From Oceanospirillales bacterium (GTDB lineage: Bacteria; Pseudomonadota; Gammaproteobacteria; Pseudomonadales; Balneatricaceae), in the NCBI GenBank assembly GCA_018223185.1, contig JAAEYW010000003.1:90074-154073 (forward strand): 64,000 nucleotides of DNA, in the 5' to 3' direction. The notes under the pieces are model-generated. The model was not told the DNA's origin, ran no database searches, and worked only from the letters and a program-made list of their open reading frames with translations. Positions 1 to 8,768 of this stretch are shown here, one piece after another. A program made the position numbers and the translations under genes. The first letter of the stretch is position 1; each line of letters opens with the position of its first letter.

Positions 1-46
1 ATAGAAAGCGAATCCCCTCTGTCTTTTCTGCCCAAACGCCAGATCC

Positions 47-74
47 AAAAAAGCCTCACTAAGTAGCGAGGCTT
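47..74 (-). terminator. Rho-independent terminator, duplicate copy
   Basis: On the minus strand the stem AAGCCTC / GAGGCTT closes a loop of about 10 nt and is followed by a run of T. It is the same hairpin as at 200-227 and now follows a degenerate tRNA copy. Confidence 0.65.
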
Positions 75-88
75 TCTCTTCACGTTCA

Positions 89-178
89 TGGTATCAGTGG
101 CCGCAGATTCCAGGGCTTGAACCGGCACGCTTTTAAGGGTGGGCAGAGATCTTCTGGAAAGCGAATCCCCTATGTCTT
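89..178 (-). pseudogene. Decayed tRNA-Leu copy
   Basis: The 3' portion (CCA end, acceptor 3' strand, most of the T arm and variable arm) matches the intact tRNA at 242-328. A short insertion breaks the T arm, the 3' half of the anticodon stem is replaced, and the 5' D-arm/acceptor half is missing. It cannot fold as a tRNA. It is probably a by-product of the tandem duplication. Confidence 0.6.
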
Positions 179-199
179 TTCTGCCCAAACCTCAGATAC

Positions 200-227
200 A
201 AAAAAGCCTCACTAAGTAGCGAGGCTT
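200..227 (-). terminator. Rho-independent terminator of tRNA-Leu
   Basis: Minus-strand hairpin AAGCCTC / GAGGCTT followed by a T run, about 15 nt beyond the encoded CCA of the tRNA at 242-328. Confidence 0.8.
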
Positions 228-241
228 TCTCTTCACGTTCA

Positions 242-328
242 TGGTACCAGTGGCCGGACTCGAACCGGCACGCTTTTAAGGGCGGGGGATTTTGAATCCC
301 CTATGTCTACCAATTCCATCACACTGGC
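242..328 (-). tRNA. tRNA-Leu (anticodon CAA)
   Basis: Read on the minus strand, this 87-nt gene starts GCCAGTG, pairs with CACTGGT at its 3' end and encodes the terminal CCA. The anticodon stem GGGGA/TCCCC encloses the loop TTCAAAA, giving anticodon CAA (decodes UUG). A long variable arm, as in class II tRNAs, and the GGTTCGAGTCC T-arm are present. A terminator follows directly. Confidence 0.93.
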
Positions 329-449
329 ACAAACGTGAAGCGTATTATACGGCTCGTTTGCAAACGGTCAATGCGATTGATGAAATATCTTTGAAATCGT
401 TACGTCACAGCCCCTTTATACACAGAATGGGCGGTTGTGAGTCTTGATT

Positions 450-1223
450 TCAGCGCTCAACAAAGGCCCGTTCAATCACGTAGTGACCCGCATCGCCGTG
501 GCGGGCTTCGATAAAGCCCATGCCATCGAGAATGTCGGTGGTGTCTTTGAGCATGCTCGGGCTGCCGCAGATCATAAAACGGTCATTTTCCAGACTCAGA
601 TCAGGCAGTCCCAGATCCCGGGTAAGCTTGCCGGTGGCGATCAGGTCGGTCAGCCGGCCCTGATTGCGGAACGGTTCACGGGTAACGGTGGGGTAATAAA
701 GCAGCTTGTCGCTGACCATATCGCCAAAGTATTCGTTACCTGGCAGGTGATCCTGAATAACATCGGCATAGGCCAGTTCTGACAGTTGGCGAACGCCGTG
801 GGTGAGGATCACTTTGTCGTACTGTTCATAAATTTCCGGATCTTTAATGATGCTCATGAACGGTGCCAGACCGGTGCCGGTGCTGATCAGATAGAGATGT
901 TTACCCGGCAGCAGGTGATCATTGATCAGGGTGCCGGTAGGCTTGCGGCTGATGAGAATCTGATCGCCGGGCTGGATCTTCTGTAGTTTAGAGGTCAGCG
1001 GACCGTCCTGCACTTTGATGCTGAAGAATTCCAGCTGATCTTCGTGGTTGGCACTGGCGATACTGTACGCTCGCATCAGTGGGCGGCCTTCGTGTTCTAA
1101 ACCGATCATGGTGAAGTGACCGTTTTTAAAACGAAAACCAGGATCTCTGCTGGTGGTAAAGCTAAACAGAGTATCGTTCCAGTGATGTACGCTGAGCACC
1201 TCTTCACGACCGATGTTTGACAT
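450..1223 (-). CDS. fpr: Ferredoxin--NADP(+) reductase
   Basis: FAD-dependent oxidoreductase that passes electrons between NADPH and ferredoxin or flavodoxin in the cytoplasm. It is often induced by oxidative stress and supports Fe-S cluster assembly and repair. The 257-aa length is normal for the bacterial family. Visible features are the FAD-binding RAYSIAS motif (about residues 51-57), the pyridine-nucleotide motif GTGLAP in the middle, MICGSPSML near residue 220, and the short C-terminal tail ending FVER typical of the bacterial subclass. The ATG at 1223 is preceded by GAGG at good spacing. It is transcribed away from a LysR gene across 142 bp; the same divergent pair, fpr with finR, is known in Pseudomonas. 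Confidence 0.93.
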   Translation of the reverse strand: MSNIGREEVLSVHHWNDTLFSFTTSRDPGFRFKNGHFTMIGLEHEGRPLMRAYSIASANHEDQLEFFSIKVQDGPLTSKLQKIQPGDQILISRKPTGTLINDHLLPGKHLYLISTGTGLAPFMSIIKDPEIYEQYDKVILTHGVRQLSELAYADVIQDHLPGNEYFGDMVSDKLLYYPTVTREPFRNQGRLTDLIATGKLTRDLGLPDLSLENDRFMICGSPSMLKDTTDILDGMGFIEARHGDAGHYVIERAFVER

Positions 1224-1277
1224 GGAGCTACCTCAAAACTGTTTGATTGATTGCTTATGCTTTAAAGCGATTAAAAA

Positions 1278-1346
1278 ATTTATCTATCTGTTGAGTGCAT
1301 GTTAGAGCGGGTTTATATATTGTTAAAGTTGATTATTTAGATAAAT
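1278..1346. promoter_or_regulatory. Inverted repeat in divergent fpr/LysR promoter region
   Basis: A perfect 9-bp inverted repeat, ATTTATCTA at 1278-1286 and TAGATAAAT at 1338-1346, lies 51 bp apart in the 142-bp gap between fpr and the LysR gene. The arms are candidate half-sites for the adjacent regulator; the wide spacing could suit a LysR tetramer. Chance pairing in AT-rich DNA is possible. Confidence 0.35.
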
Positions 1347-1365
1347 GTAATCGGAAAAACCGGAT

Positions 1366-2244
1366 ATGAAATATACCCTGCGTCAATTGGAAGTGTTTCT
1401 GGCCGTGGCTCAGTTTGACAATATTACCCGTGCAGCCGACAGTTTATCGATGTCGCAATCGGCAGCCAGCGGTGCATTGCGTGATCTGGAGACGCAGTTT
1501 GATATCCAGCTGTTCGACCGGGTAGGTAAGCGGCTGAAGATTAATGAGCTGGGACGTTTACTGCGTCCCCGGGCGGAAGCCCTGCTGGAACGAGCCCGCA
1601 GTCTGGAACAGGATATGACCCGGCATCAGGCGGTGGGGCAACTGAAGATTGGCGCAACCATGACTATCGGTAACTATCTGGCGGTGGGGCTGATCGCCCG
1701 CTATCTTGAGGAACAACCCAGAGCGAAGCTGGATCTTCAGGTGGCCAACACTTCGGCTATTGCTGCCCGGCTGGTTAACTTTGATCTGGATATTGGTCTG
1801 GTGGAAGGGGAGGTACAGCATCCGGATCTGGAGGTAATCCCCTGGCTGACTGATCAGCTGGAGGTGTTTTGTGCTCCGGATCATCCATTAACGCAGAAAT
1901 CTCAGTTGAGTGATACCGACCTGCTCTCGGCCCGGTGGATTCTGCGTGAACAGGGGTCCGGAACCCGTCAGGCATTTGACTGGGCGCTGCACGGATTGTT
2001 GCCCGGTCTTAATGTGTTGCTGGAGCTGGAGCATGCAGAGGGGATTAAACAGGCGGTGGCGCAGGGGTTAGGTATTGGCTGCTTATCGCGAATCGCTCTG
2101 CAGGAATCCTTTGAACTGGGAACGCTGGTTCCGTTAAGGGTGGCGGGGCGCGATTTCAGCCGGCAATTGTATCTGGTGATTAACCGGCATAAATACCGCA
2201 GCGCCGGTATCGAACGCTGGATTGAACTGTGTCATCAGGCCTGA
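1366..2244 (+). CDS. LysR-family regulator, FinR-like
   Basis: Cytoplasmic transcription regulator of 292 aa, normal for LysR proteins. The N-terminal winged helix-turn-helix (about residues 3-62) has the usual LysR pattern with RQLEVFLAVA, SQSAASGALRDLE and LFDRVGKRL. The rest is a type-2 periplasmic-binding-protein-like effector domain (about 90-290) with GSGTRQAFD and GLGIGCL segments. Divergent placement next to fpr suggests it is the counterpart of Pseudomonas FinR, which activates fpr under oxidative stress; that role is inferred from position, not proven. It converges with trhO downstream, with a hairpin between them. Confidence 0.85.
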   Translation: MKYTLRQLEVFLAVAQFDNITRAADSLSMSQSAASGALRDLETQFDIQLFDRVGKRLKINELGRLLRPRAEALLERARSLEQDMTRHQAVGQLKIGATMTIGNYLAVGLIARYLEEQPRAKLDLQVANTSAIAARLVNFDLDIGLVEGEVQHPDLEVIPWLTDQLEVFCAPDHPLTQKSQLSDTDLLSARWILREQGSGTRQAFDWALHGLLPGLNVLLELEHAEGIKQAVAQGLGIGCLSRIALQESFELGTLVPLRVAGRDFSRQLYLVINRHKYRSAGIERWIELCHQA

Positions 2245-2254
2245 TCTGGTTTAA

Positions 2255-2294
2255 CCGTCCGGTCTTGCTTGAGGTAAAGATGCCGACCGGACGG
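2255..2294. terminator. Possible bidirectional terminator hairpin
   Basis: A perfect 10-bp inverted repeat, CCGTCCGGTC at 2255-2264 and GACCGGACGG at 2285-2294 with a 20-nt loop, lies between the convergent LysR and trhO genes. There is no strong T tract, so termination is inferred mainly from stem strength and position. Confidence 0.45.
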
Positions 2295-2313
2295 CGATAA
2301 CACTTGCGAAAAC

Positions 2314-3294
2314 TCAGTTTTTCTCCTGCTGAGACAGGCGTTCCTGTATTTTCCGCTCCCGCCGTTTGTTGCTGGTTTCATTGGCATCGGCACCCAGATG
2401 GGCTTCGCCCCGTTGCTGCGCAAGCTGCATCTGCTTCTGTCGTTCGATAAAGCGCTCGCGCTGCTCATCACTCAGGCTGTCATAGCAGTTCGGGCAGCTG
2501 ATGCCCGCCTGATATTTGTCACTCTGCATCTGTTCTGCGGTAAGGGGCAGGCGGCAGGCGTGGCACTGGTCGTAGCTGCCCTTTTCCAACTGATGGTTCA
2601 CGGTAACCCGGTTGTCGAACACGAAGCATTCCCCTTCCCACAGCGAATTTTCCTGGGGTACCTCTTCGAGATATTTGAGGATGCCGCCTTCCAGATGGTA
2701 GACCTCATCAAAGCCCTGTTCTTTGAGGTAGGCGGTGGATTTTTCACAGCGAATCCCCCCGGTACAGAACATCGCCACTTTGCGGTTTTTTTCCGGATCC
2801 AGATTTTCTTTTACATAGTCCGGAAACTCACGGAAGGTCTCGGTATGCGGGTTGACCGCTCCCTTAAAGGTTCCCACCTGAACTTCATAGTCGTTTCGGG
2901 TATCCACCAGAATAACGTCGGGGTCAGAGATCAGGGCATTCCACTCTTCGGGTTTGACGTAAGTGCCCACTACCCGTTTAGGATCGATCCCCTCTACGCC
3001 CATGGTAACGATCTCTTTTTTCAGCTTAACCTTGGTGCGGTGAAAGGGGTTGCTGTCATCCAGTGATTCTTTGTAAACGATATCGGCCAGCCGGGGATCC
3101 TGCTGCAGCCAGGCCAGCAGGGCATTAATGCCTTCGCGGCTTCCGGCGACGGTGCCGTTAATGCCTTCACTGGCCAGCAGCAGGGTGCCGCGTACGCCGT
3201 TATCCAGCATGACTTTATGCAACGGCTCACGCAGGGTTTGGAAATCTTCCAGCGCGACAAATTTATACATCGCGCAGACTATGGTGTGTGACAT
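2314..3294 (-). CDS. trhO: tRNA uridine(34) hydroxylase, rhodanese-type
   Basis: TrhO (formerly YceA) hydroxylates the wobble uridine of certain tRNAs using oxygen, the first step toward cmo5U/mo5U. The 326-aa protein has an N-terminal acylphosphatase-like region (about 1-95) with [10 protein letters not shown], then a rhodanese domain (about 115-220) with DTRNDYE. The active-site loop is [11 protein letters not shown]; the catalytic cysteine is about C177, with the conserved second cysteine near C183. The C-terminal part carries two CxxC pairs (CHAC, CPNC) and a basic tail. It starts at ATG 3294, downstream of a clear purine-rich ribosome-binding site (GGAG/GAGGAGAA region). It is a stand-alone gene. 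Confidence 0.93.
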   Translation of the reverse strand: MSHTIVCAMYKFVALEDFQTLREPLHKVMLDNGVRGTLLLASEGINGTVAGSREGINALLAWLQQDPRLADIVYKESLDDSNPFHRTKVKLKKEIVTMGVEGIDPKRVVGTYVKPEEWNALISDPDVILVDTRNDYEVQVGTFKGAVNPHTETFREFPDYVKENLDPEKNRKVAMFCTGGIRCEKSTAYLKEQGFDEVYHLEGGILKYLEEVPQENSLWEGECFVFDNRVTVNHQLEKGSYDQCHACRLPLTAEQMQSDKYQAGISCPNCYDSLSDEQRERFIERQKQMQLAQQRGEAHLGADANETSNKRRERKIQERLSQQEKN

Positions 3295-3634
3295 TATTTC
3301 TCCTCAGCCGGTCGGAACGTAAATCCGGAGCCTGTGGGTTATTGTAGGTGGGTTTATTCAATTATCTATTGGATAGAGGGGTGCCATTATACCCACATCC
3401 GCCTCTCAGGAAGACGGATAAAGAGTAAGGGCAATCGGATGAAGTGGCGGGCTTATCGGTATACCGGTTCCGGGCGATCGCTGTGCCGATCGTGATCTGT
3501 ATCAACGTGCCAGACATTATGGGGAAACCCTGGTGTCTTTTGGCTCGCAGGTTCACGCTTTGAGCTATAGTTGACTAGATCGATAAAAAAACCGGGATGG
3601 AATTTTCTGGTTTACACAGTTTGAGGGATGATCT
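3295..3634. other. Intergenic region between trhO and the cytochrome pair
   Basis: Divergent promoter region of about 340 bp. A GAGGGATGA stretch at about 3622-3630 serves as ribosome-binding site for the plus-strand cytochrome gene, and TTGACT near 3571 is a possible -35 box. A 64-codon minus-strand frame at 3362-3556 has no recognisable features, and I do not call it a gene. Confidence 0.4.
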
Positions 3635-4726
3635 ATGCAAAGATTCATTAAAACGTCAGCGGGTTTTGTTGGTTCACTGGTGATCCTGAGTGGCGTTGCT
3701 TTAAGCGGAATAACGTTAAGTAGTGCCGTTCAGGCCGCAAATGAGACGCTGACCAGTGTAAAGACTGATACCACCATTATTCTCGATGGTCTGGCTGACA
3801 GTGCCTGGGATAAGGCCTCAGCACTGAGTATCCGGCTCGATAATATGCCCTATAAAGCGAGCAATTATGGTGGCATGACTAGTGTCAATGTGCAGCTTAA
3901 ATCCCTCTATGATGAAAACTTCGTCTATTTTCTTGTGCAATATGATGATGCCACTAAAAGTCTGGCCCGTTTCCCCTGGGAGAAACAGGCGGACGGTTCA
4001 TGGAAGCAGTTGAAAGATAAGGATCAGACCGGTCACGATAACGTCTACTATGAAGATAAAGTTGCACTTTTCTGGAATATTAATGCCCGGGGGTTTGCCA
4101 AAAAGGGCTGTGATGTTGCCTGCCATATGCAGGATGACGACGGAAAAATTAATGGTTTTGATCAGCGGGGCAAAGCCCCGGGGCGTAAATATACCCGCGA
4201 AGGAGAAACCATTGATATGTGGCACTGGAAAAGTGTGCGTATGAACCCGGTGGGCGTGATTGATGATCAGTTTGTCGATAGTGTGAATGACCCGTCAGTG
4301 AATAAAAACTGGGGGCGGCATGGAGATAGCAAAACCGGTGGCAGCTATGTTGATAACGTGAACGCGGATAAGAGCGCACCGGCATTCATGAATCGCAGTC
4401 AGGGTAATGTTGATGGTTACACGATTACACCCTCACAGAAGACCCCTTTTGTTGATACGTTTAACCCCGGTGACCGGATTCCGGGAATTATGTCTGAAGC
4501 GTTTACCGGTTCCCGGGGGGATATCTGGGCTAAAGGGGAGTGGCAGGATGGCAGGTGGACCATCGAAATCAAACGGGCACTGGTGACTACCGGAGAGAAT
4601 GCGGACGTTCAGGATGTACAGTTCAGTGATCTGAGTCAGGCCTATAGTTTTGGTGTTTCTGTCTTTGATAACTCACAGATTGACCACCTGTATCACGAAG
4701 GTGCCTATGATCTGATCTTTAAGTAA
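3635..4726 (+). CDS. Ethylbenzene-dehydrogenase-related haem-binding protein (EB_dh family)
   Basis: Predicted periplasmic haem protein of 363 aa. A signal peptide is visible (basic start MQRFIK, long hydrophobic core, cleavage after VQA near residue 34). The mature part begins with a DGLADSAWDKA segment, the start typical of EB_dh-type haem-binding domains related to the gamma subunit of DMSO-reductase-family dehydrogenases. A c-type haem site is present as C159-D-V-A-C163-H164, the CxxxCH variant instead of CxxCH. It precedes a membrane-bound CxxCH cytochrome on the same strand (98-bp gap), suggesting a small electron-transfer unit. The redox partner and substrate are unknown. No molybdopterin catalytic subunit is nearby, so it is probably a cytochrome rather than part of an ethylbenzene dehydrogenase. 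Confidence 0.75.
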   Translation: MQRFIKTSAGFVGSLVILSGVALSGITLSSAVQAANETLTSVKTDTTIILDGLADSAWDKASALSIRLDNMPYKASNYGGMTSVNVQLKSLYDENFVYFLVQYDDATKSLARFPWEKQADGSWKQLKDKDQTGHDNVYYEDKVALFWNINARGFAKKGCDVACHMQDDDGKINGFDQRGKAPGRKYTREGETIDMWHWKSVRMNPVGVIDDQFVDSVNDPSVNKNWGRHGDSKTGGSYVDNVNADKSAPAFMNRSQGNVDGYTITPSQKTPFVDTFNPGDRIPGIMSEAFTGSRGDIWAKGEWQDGRWTIEIKRALVTTGENADVQDVQFSDLSQAYSFGVSVFDNSQIDHLYHEGAYDLIFK

Positions 4727-4824
4727 CAGCGTCGTTGTTATAACCGGCTATCAATCAATGGGAGCCTTCCCTCAACGGGGGGAGCGCTTTCCTTTTTTGT
4801 TGCGTTACTTGAAGAGGATGATCT

Positions 4825-5568
4825 ATGCGCATAGAAACACTTAACTTTCCGGCAAAACTGGGGCTGTCCGGCTTTCTGATTACGGTCATCCTGGGAGCAC
4901 TCAGCGCTGTCACGCTGATCGGCTTGCTGTATTCACAGAATGACCGGGGTTTTAATATCCCGGAGATGGATAAGGTTAAGTCACACTACAGCGACTCACT
5001 GTTGATCTCGGCCATGAAAGGCTCAATGTATCAATATGTTGCTGAGGATAGCGATATCGATCTGATTGCTCAATGGATCGCTGACGGAGCTGAGAATGAT
5101 GGCTTTTTTAAACAGGAGGTAATGTATATTATTTCAGAGGATTGTCAGAAGTGTCATAGCCGTAACGCCCAGGTGAGCGGGGCGATCACCTCCATGCCTT
5201 TCAGCAGCTATGAAGATATTCTGCAATATACCGAAGGCGGGTACAGCTGGACGAAAATGGCGAAAAGCGCACATATCCATCTGTTTGGTATCGCGGTATT
5301 TCTGGTGCTGGTTTCGATGATCATGGCCTATAGCAGTTACGCTGTATGGATTAAGACCCTACTGATTACAGCGGGCTGGATCGCATTGTGGCTGGATATC
5401 GCTTCCTGGTGGCTGACGAAATTCTTCAGTGGCTTTGCATATGTTATATCGGTGGCGGGTTCTGTCGAGATCGGGGCCGTGTGTGCAATGAGTGGCCTCT
5501 GTCTGTTGAATCTCTGGTTTCCGTTGCCGGCGATCGTGCTTGAGCCTGCGGAGCATGAGGTTGATTAA
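4825..5568 (+). CDS. Membrane-anchored c-type cytochrome, unknown role
   Basis: A 247-aa inner-membrane protein with one N-terminal membrane segment (about 14-36), a periplasmic loop of about 110 residues, and about three membrane segments in the C-terminal half (about 150-222). The loop carries a single c-type haem motif C107-Q-K-C110-H111. The preceding gene encodes a periplasmic haem protein, so the two may form a membrane-to-periplasm electron path. I do not recognise a named family. An AAGAGGATGATCT stretch before the ATG provides the ribosome-binding site. A terminator lies about 75 bp downstream, which closes the unit. Confidence 0.7.
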   Translation: MRIETLNFPAKLGLSGFLITVILGALSAVTLIGLLYSQNDRGFNIPEMDKVKSHYSDSLLISAMKGSMYQYVAEDSDIDLIAQWIADGAENDGFFKQEVMYIISEDCQKCHSRNAQVSGAITSMPFSSYEDILQYTEGGYSWTKMAKSAHIHLFGIAVFLVLVSMIMAYSSYAVWIKTLLITAGWIALWLDIASWWLTKFFSGFAYVISVAGSVEIGAVCAMSGLCLLNLWFPLPAIVLEPAEHEVD

Positions 5569-5902
5569 TCCTGGCTTTTAGTTGGTTGATACGCCCGGCT
5601 GAAAGTCTGGATTATAAACCCGGATTCTAAGCCCGGATTATAAGCATCGACCGGATGAAACCGGTTGATGCTTTTGCCTGTTACAGAGTCCGGGCCCGGC
5701 TGTTTCAGGATACGCTGACGCTGTGAACCTCCTTTCCTCTCTCCGGCGTGAGTTATTCTCATGGCTGAGAACATTATTCATCGTGCAATTTAGCTGAAAT
5801 TTCACCGTAAATCGGATAGGATACGCTCCCTTTTTGTCGGCTGGTCAGTGGATCATCGGCCGTCTTCAGCTAATTTATTGTGTGTCAGGTTAACGTTTCT
5901 CT
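5569..5902. other. Intergenic region upstream of queA
   Basis: 334 bp holding the terminator of the cytochrome pair (5644-5675), a short degenerate direct repeat (GGATTATAA / GGATTCTAA / GGATTATAA around 5608-5643) and, presumably, the queA promoter. I see no gene. Confidence 0.5.
5644..5675 (+). terminator. Rho-independent terminator after the cytochrome pair
   Basis: Stem GCATCGACCGG (5644-5654) pairs with CCGGTTGATGC (5661-5671) with one G-U, closing a 6-nt loop and followed by TTTT. Confidence 0.75.
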
Positions 5903-6937
5903 ATGCAGGTAAAAGATTTTCATTTTGATCTTCCCGACGAGCTTATCGCCCGCTATCCATTGGAAAAGCGTAGCGACAGCCGTTTGTTCTGTGTGGATGG
6001 CAATAGCGGTGAATTTCAGCACCGACAGTTTTTCGAAGTGTTGGATCTGCTTGAGCCCGGCGATCTGGTGGTGTTTAACAACACCCGGGTGATTCCGGCG
6101 CGAATGTTTGGCCAGAAGGCCTCTGGCGGTAAGATTGAAGTGCTGATCGAGCGGGTGCTTGATGAGCGCTCCGCGCTGGCCCATATCCGCTCCAGCCGCT
6201 CGCCAAAGCCCGGTGCAGAACTGACATTTGAGGGTGGCCTGAAAGCGACTATGGTGGCCCGTCATGATGACCTGTTTGAGTTGCAGTTTGATCTGCAGGA
6301 GGTTCATCTGGTTGAGGCGCTGGAACAGTTCGGACACATGCCGCTGCCCCCCTATATGAAGCGGGAAGATGAACTTTCTGACCGGGAACGCTATCAGACC
6401 GTTTATAACGAAAAGCCGGGTGCTGTCGCAGCGCCAACCGCGGGTTTGCATTTTGATGAGGCACTGCTCGCTGCGCTGGCAGAAAAAGGGGTTAATAAGG
6501 CCTTTGTTACCCTGCATGTGGGAGCCGGAACTTTCCGTCCGGTCAAGGTCGATAATATTCATGATCATAAGATGCATGCTGAATATATCGAAGTGCCGGA
6601 AGAGGTGTGTCAGGCAGTACGTGAAACCAAAGCGTGTGGAAACCGTGTGCTTGCAGTGGGAACCACCTCCGTACGCTGCCTGGAAACAGCCAGTAAGGAT
6701 GGAGAGATTCAGCCCTTTTTTGGTGATACAGATATCTTTATCTTCCCTGGGTATCAGTTCCGCACGGTGGATCTGTTGATTACCAACTTCCATCTGCCGG
6801 AGTCCACATTGCTGATGTTAGTGTCGGCGTTTGCCGGTTATGAACATATGATGGCGGCCTATAAAGAAGCGGTGGAACAGCGATATCGTTTCTTTAGTTA
6901 TGGCGATGCGATGTTTTTATCAAAAAAAGATAGTTAG
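5903..6937 (+). CDS. queA: S-adenosylmethionine:tRNA ribosyltransferase-isomerase
   Basis: QueA transfers and isomerises the ribose of SAM onto preQ1 at tRNA position 34, forming epoxyqueuosine. The 344-aa product has the family start ([17 protein letters not shown]) and the conserved segments [12 protein letters not shown], the PTAGLHF loop, [10 protein letters not shown] and [19 protein letters not shown]. It is followed by tgt, the enzyme that inserts preQ1, and then by yajC-secD-secF; this order is conserved in many gammaproteobacteria. The start at 5903 gives the standard N terminus. Confidence 0.97.
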   Translation: MQVKDFHFDLPDELIARYPLEKRSDSRLFCVDGNSGEFQHRQFFEVLDLLEPGDLVVFNNTRVIPARMFGQKASGGKIEVLIERVLDERSALAHIRSSRSPKPGAELTFEGGLKATMVARHDDLFELQFDLQEVHLVEALEQFGHMPLPPYMKREDELSDRERYQTVYNEKPGAVAAPTAGLHFDEALLAALAEKGVNKAFVTLHVGAGTFRPVKVDNIHDHKMHAEYIEVPEEVCQAVRETKACGNRVLAVGTTSVRCLETASKDGEIQPFFGDTDIFIFPGYQFRTVDLLITNFHLPESTLLMLVSAFAGYEHMMAAYKEAVEQRYRFFSYGDAMFLSKKDS

Positions 6938-7031
6938 CAGAGAGACTGTCTGAGGCGAAAAAACAGCGATCAGCCTTTAATTTATTTTATTCAGCCTTAT
7001 ATAGGGAGAAGATCGCAACTCCCCAGGCGAA

Positions 7032-8207
<1,176 letters not shown>

Positions 8208-8248
8208 CTTTAATTTATTGATTTTATTAAGTACTAGGAGAAGCCGTA

Positions 8249-8584
8249 ATGAGCTTTTTTATCTCTCCAGCTTACGCTGAAGCAGCTGCCGCACCGGGTG
8301 GTTTAGATCCAAGCATGTTCAACCTGATTTTTCTGGTTGGTTTCGGTGTTATTTTTTACATGTTTATGTGGCGCCCTCAGGCTAAACGCGCCAAAGAGCA
8401 TAAAGCGCTGCTAAACGGACTGAGCAAGGGTGATGAAGTGATCACCGCTGGCGGTCTGATCGGAAAAGTAGTGCGTCTGAATGAAGACTATGTGGTACTG
8501 AGCGTAAATGACACAACAGAGCTGACTTTTCAGAAAACTCATGTAAGTGCTGCGCTGCCGAAAGGCACTATTAAACAGATCTAG
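8249..8584 (+). CDS. yajC: Sec translocon accessory protein YajC
   Basis: Small inner-membrane partner of SecDF. The 111-aa protein has one membrane segment (about 24-41, FNLIFLVGFGVIFYMFMW) followed by the hallmark RPQAKRAKEH and a small soluble domain with GDEVITAGGLIGKVV. It lies in the conserved tgt-yajC-secD-secF order. An AGGAG stretch precedes the ATG. Confidence 0.96.
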   Translation: MSFFISPAYAEAAAAPGGLDPSMFNLIFLVGFGVIFYMFMWRPQAKRAKEHKALLNGLSKGDEVITAGGLIGKVVRLNEDYVVLSVNDTTELTFQKTHVSAALPKGTIKQI

Positions 8585-8601
8585 TCATAAATCCATAATT
8601 A

Positions 8602-8627
8602 AACGCCACTATCGTGGCGTTGTTTTT
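8602..8627 (+). terminator. Hairpin with T tract after yajC
   Basis: AACGCCAC (8602-8609), loop TATC, GTGGCGTT (8614-8621), then GTTTTT. It sits within the yajC-secD gap, so it may attenuate rather than fully end transcription before secD. Confidence 0.65.
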
Positions 8628-8768
8628 ATGTGATTAAAGCAGCGACGGTTCAGGCCGTTGCCTGCTTGTTAAATCGTTTAAATCTAATCATTGGAGCCGG
8701 GTCAGAGACGAGCGTTTTTTGATTAAACCGTTTGAGCTTATAACCGGGCTAGTTAGGGACAGAGCGCC

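Larger units (their letters stand above)
1..240. repeat. 153-bp tandem repeats with tRNA-Leu and terminator remnants
   Basis: Two blocks recur at exactly 153-bp spacing: a segment around 4-40 recurs at 157-193, and the hairpin segment starting at 51 recurs at 204. The right-most copy carries the intact tRNA-Leu and its terminator. The copies to the left keep the terminator but only pieces of the tRNA. The array continues off the left edge, so the copy number is unknown. It looks like tandem duplication of a tRNA gene followed by decay of the extra copies. Confidence 0.75.

Noticed and set aside
1-240. Repeats considered as a CRISPR array
   Set aside because: The 153-bp period, tRNA-derived content and terminator hairpins do not fit short repeats with unique spacers, and no cas genes are near.
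2398-3066. 222-codon plus-strand frame opposite trhO
   Set aside because: Shadow of trhO; the minus-strand protein has all family motifs and the plus-strand product resembles nothing.
3362-3556. 64-codon minus-strand frame upstream of the cytochrome gene
   Set aside because: No domain and no good ribosome-binding site; it lies in a promoter region.
5885-6793. 302-codon minus-strand frame opposite queA
   Set aside because: It lies wholly on the complement of a firmly identified queA, has no recognisable domain, and its long open stretch follows from queA codon usage.
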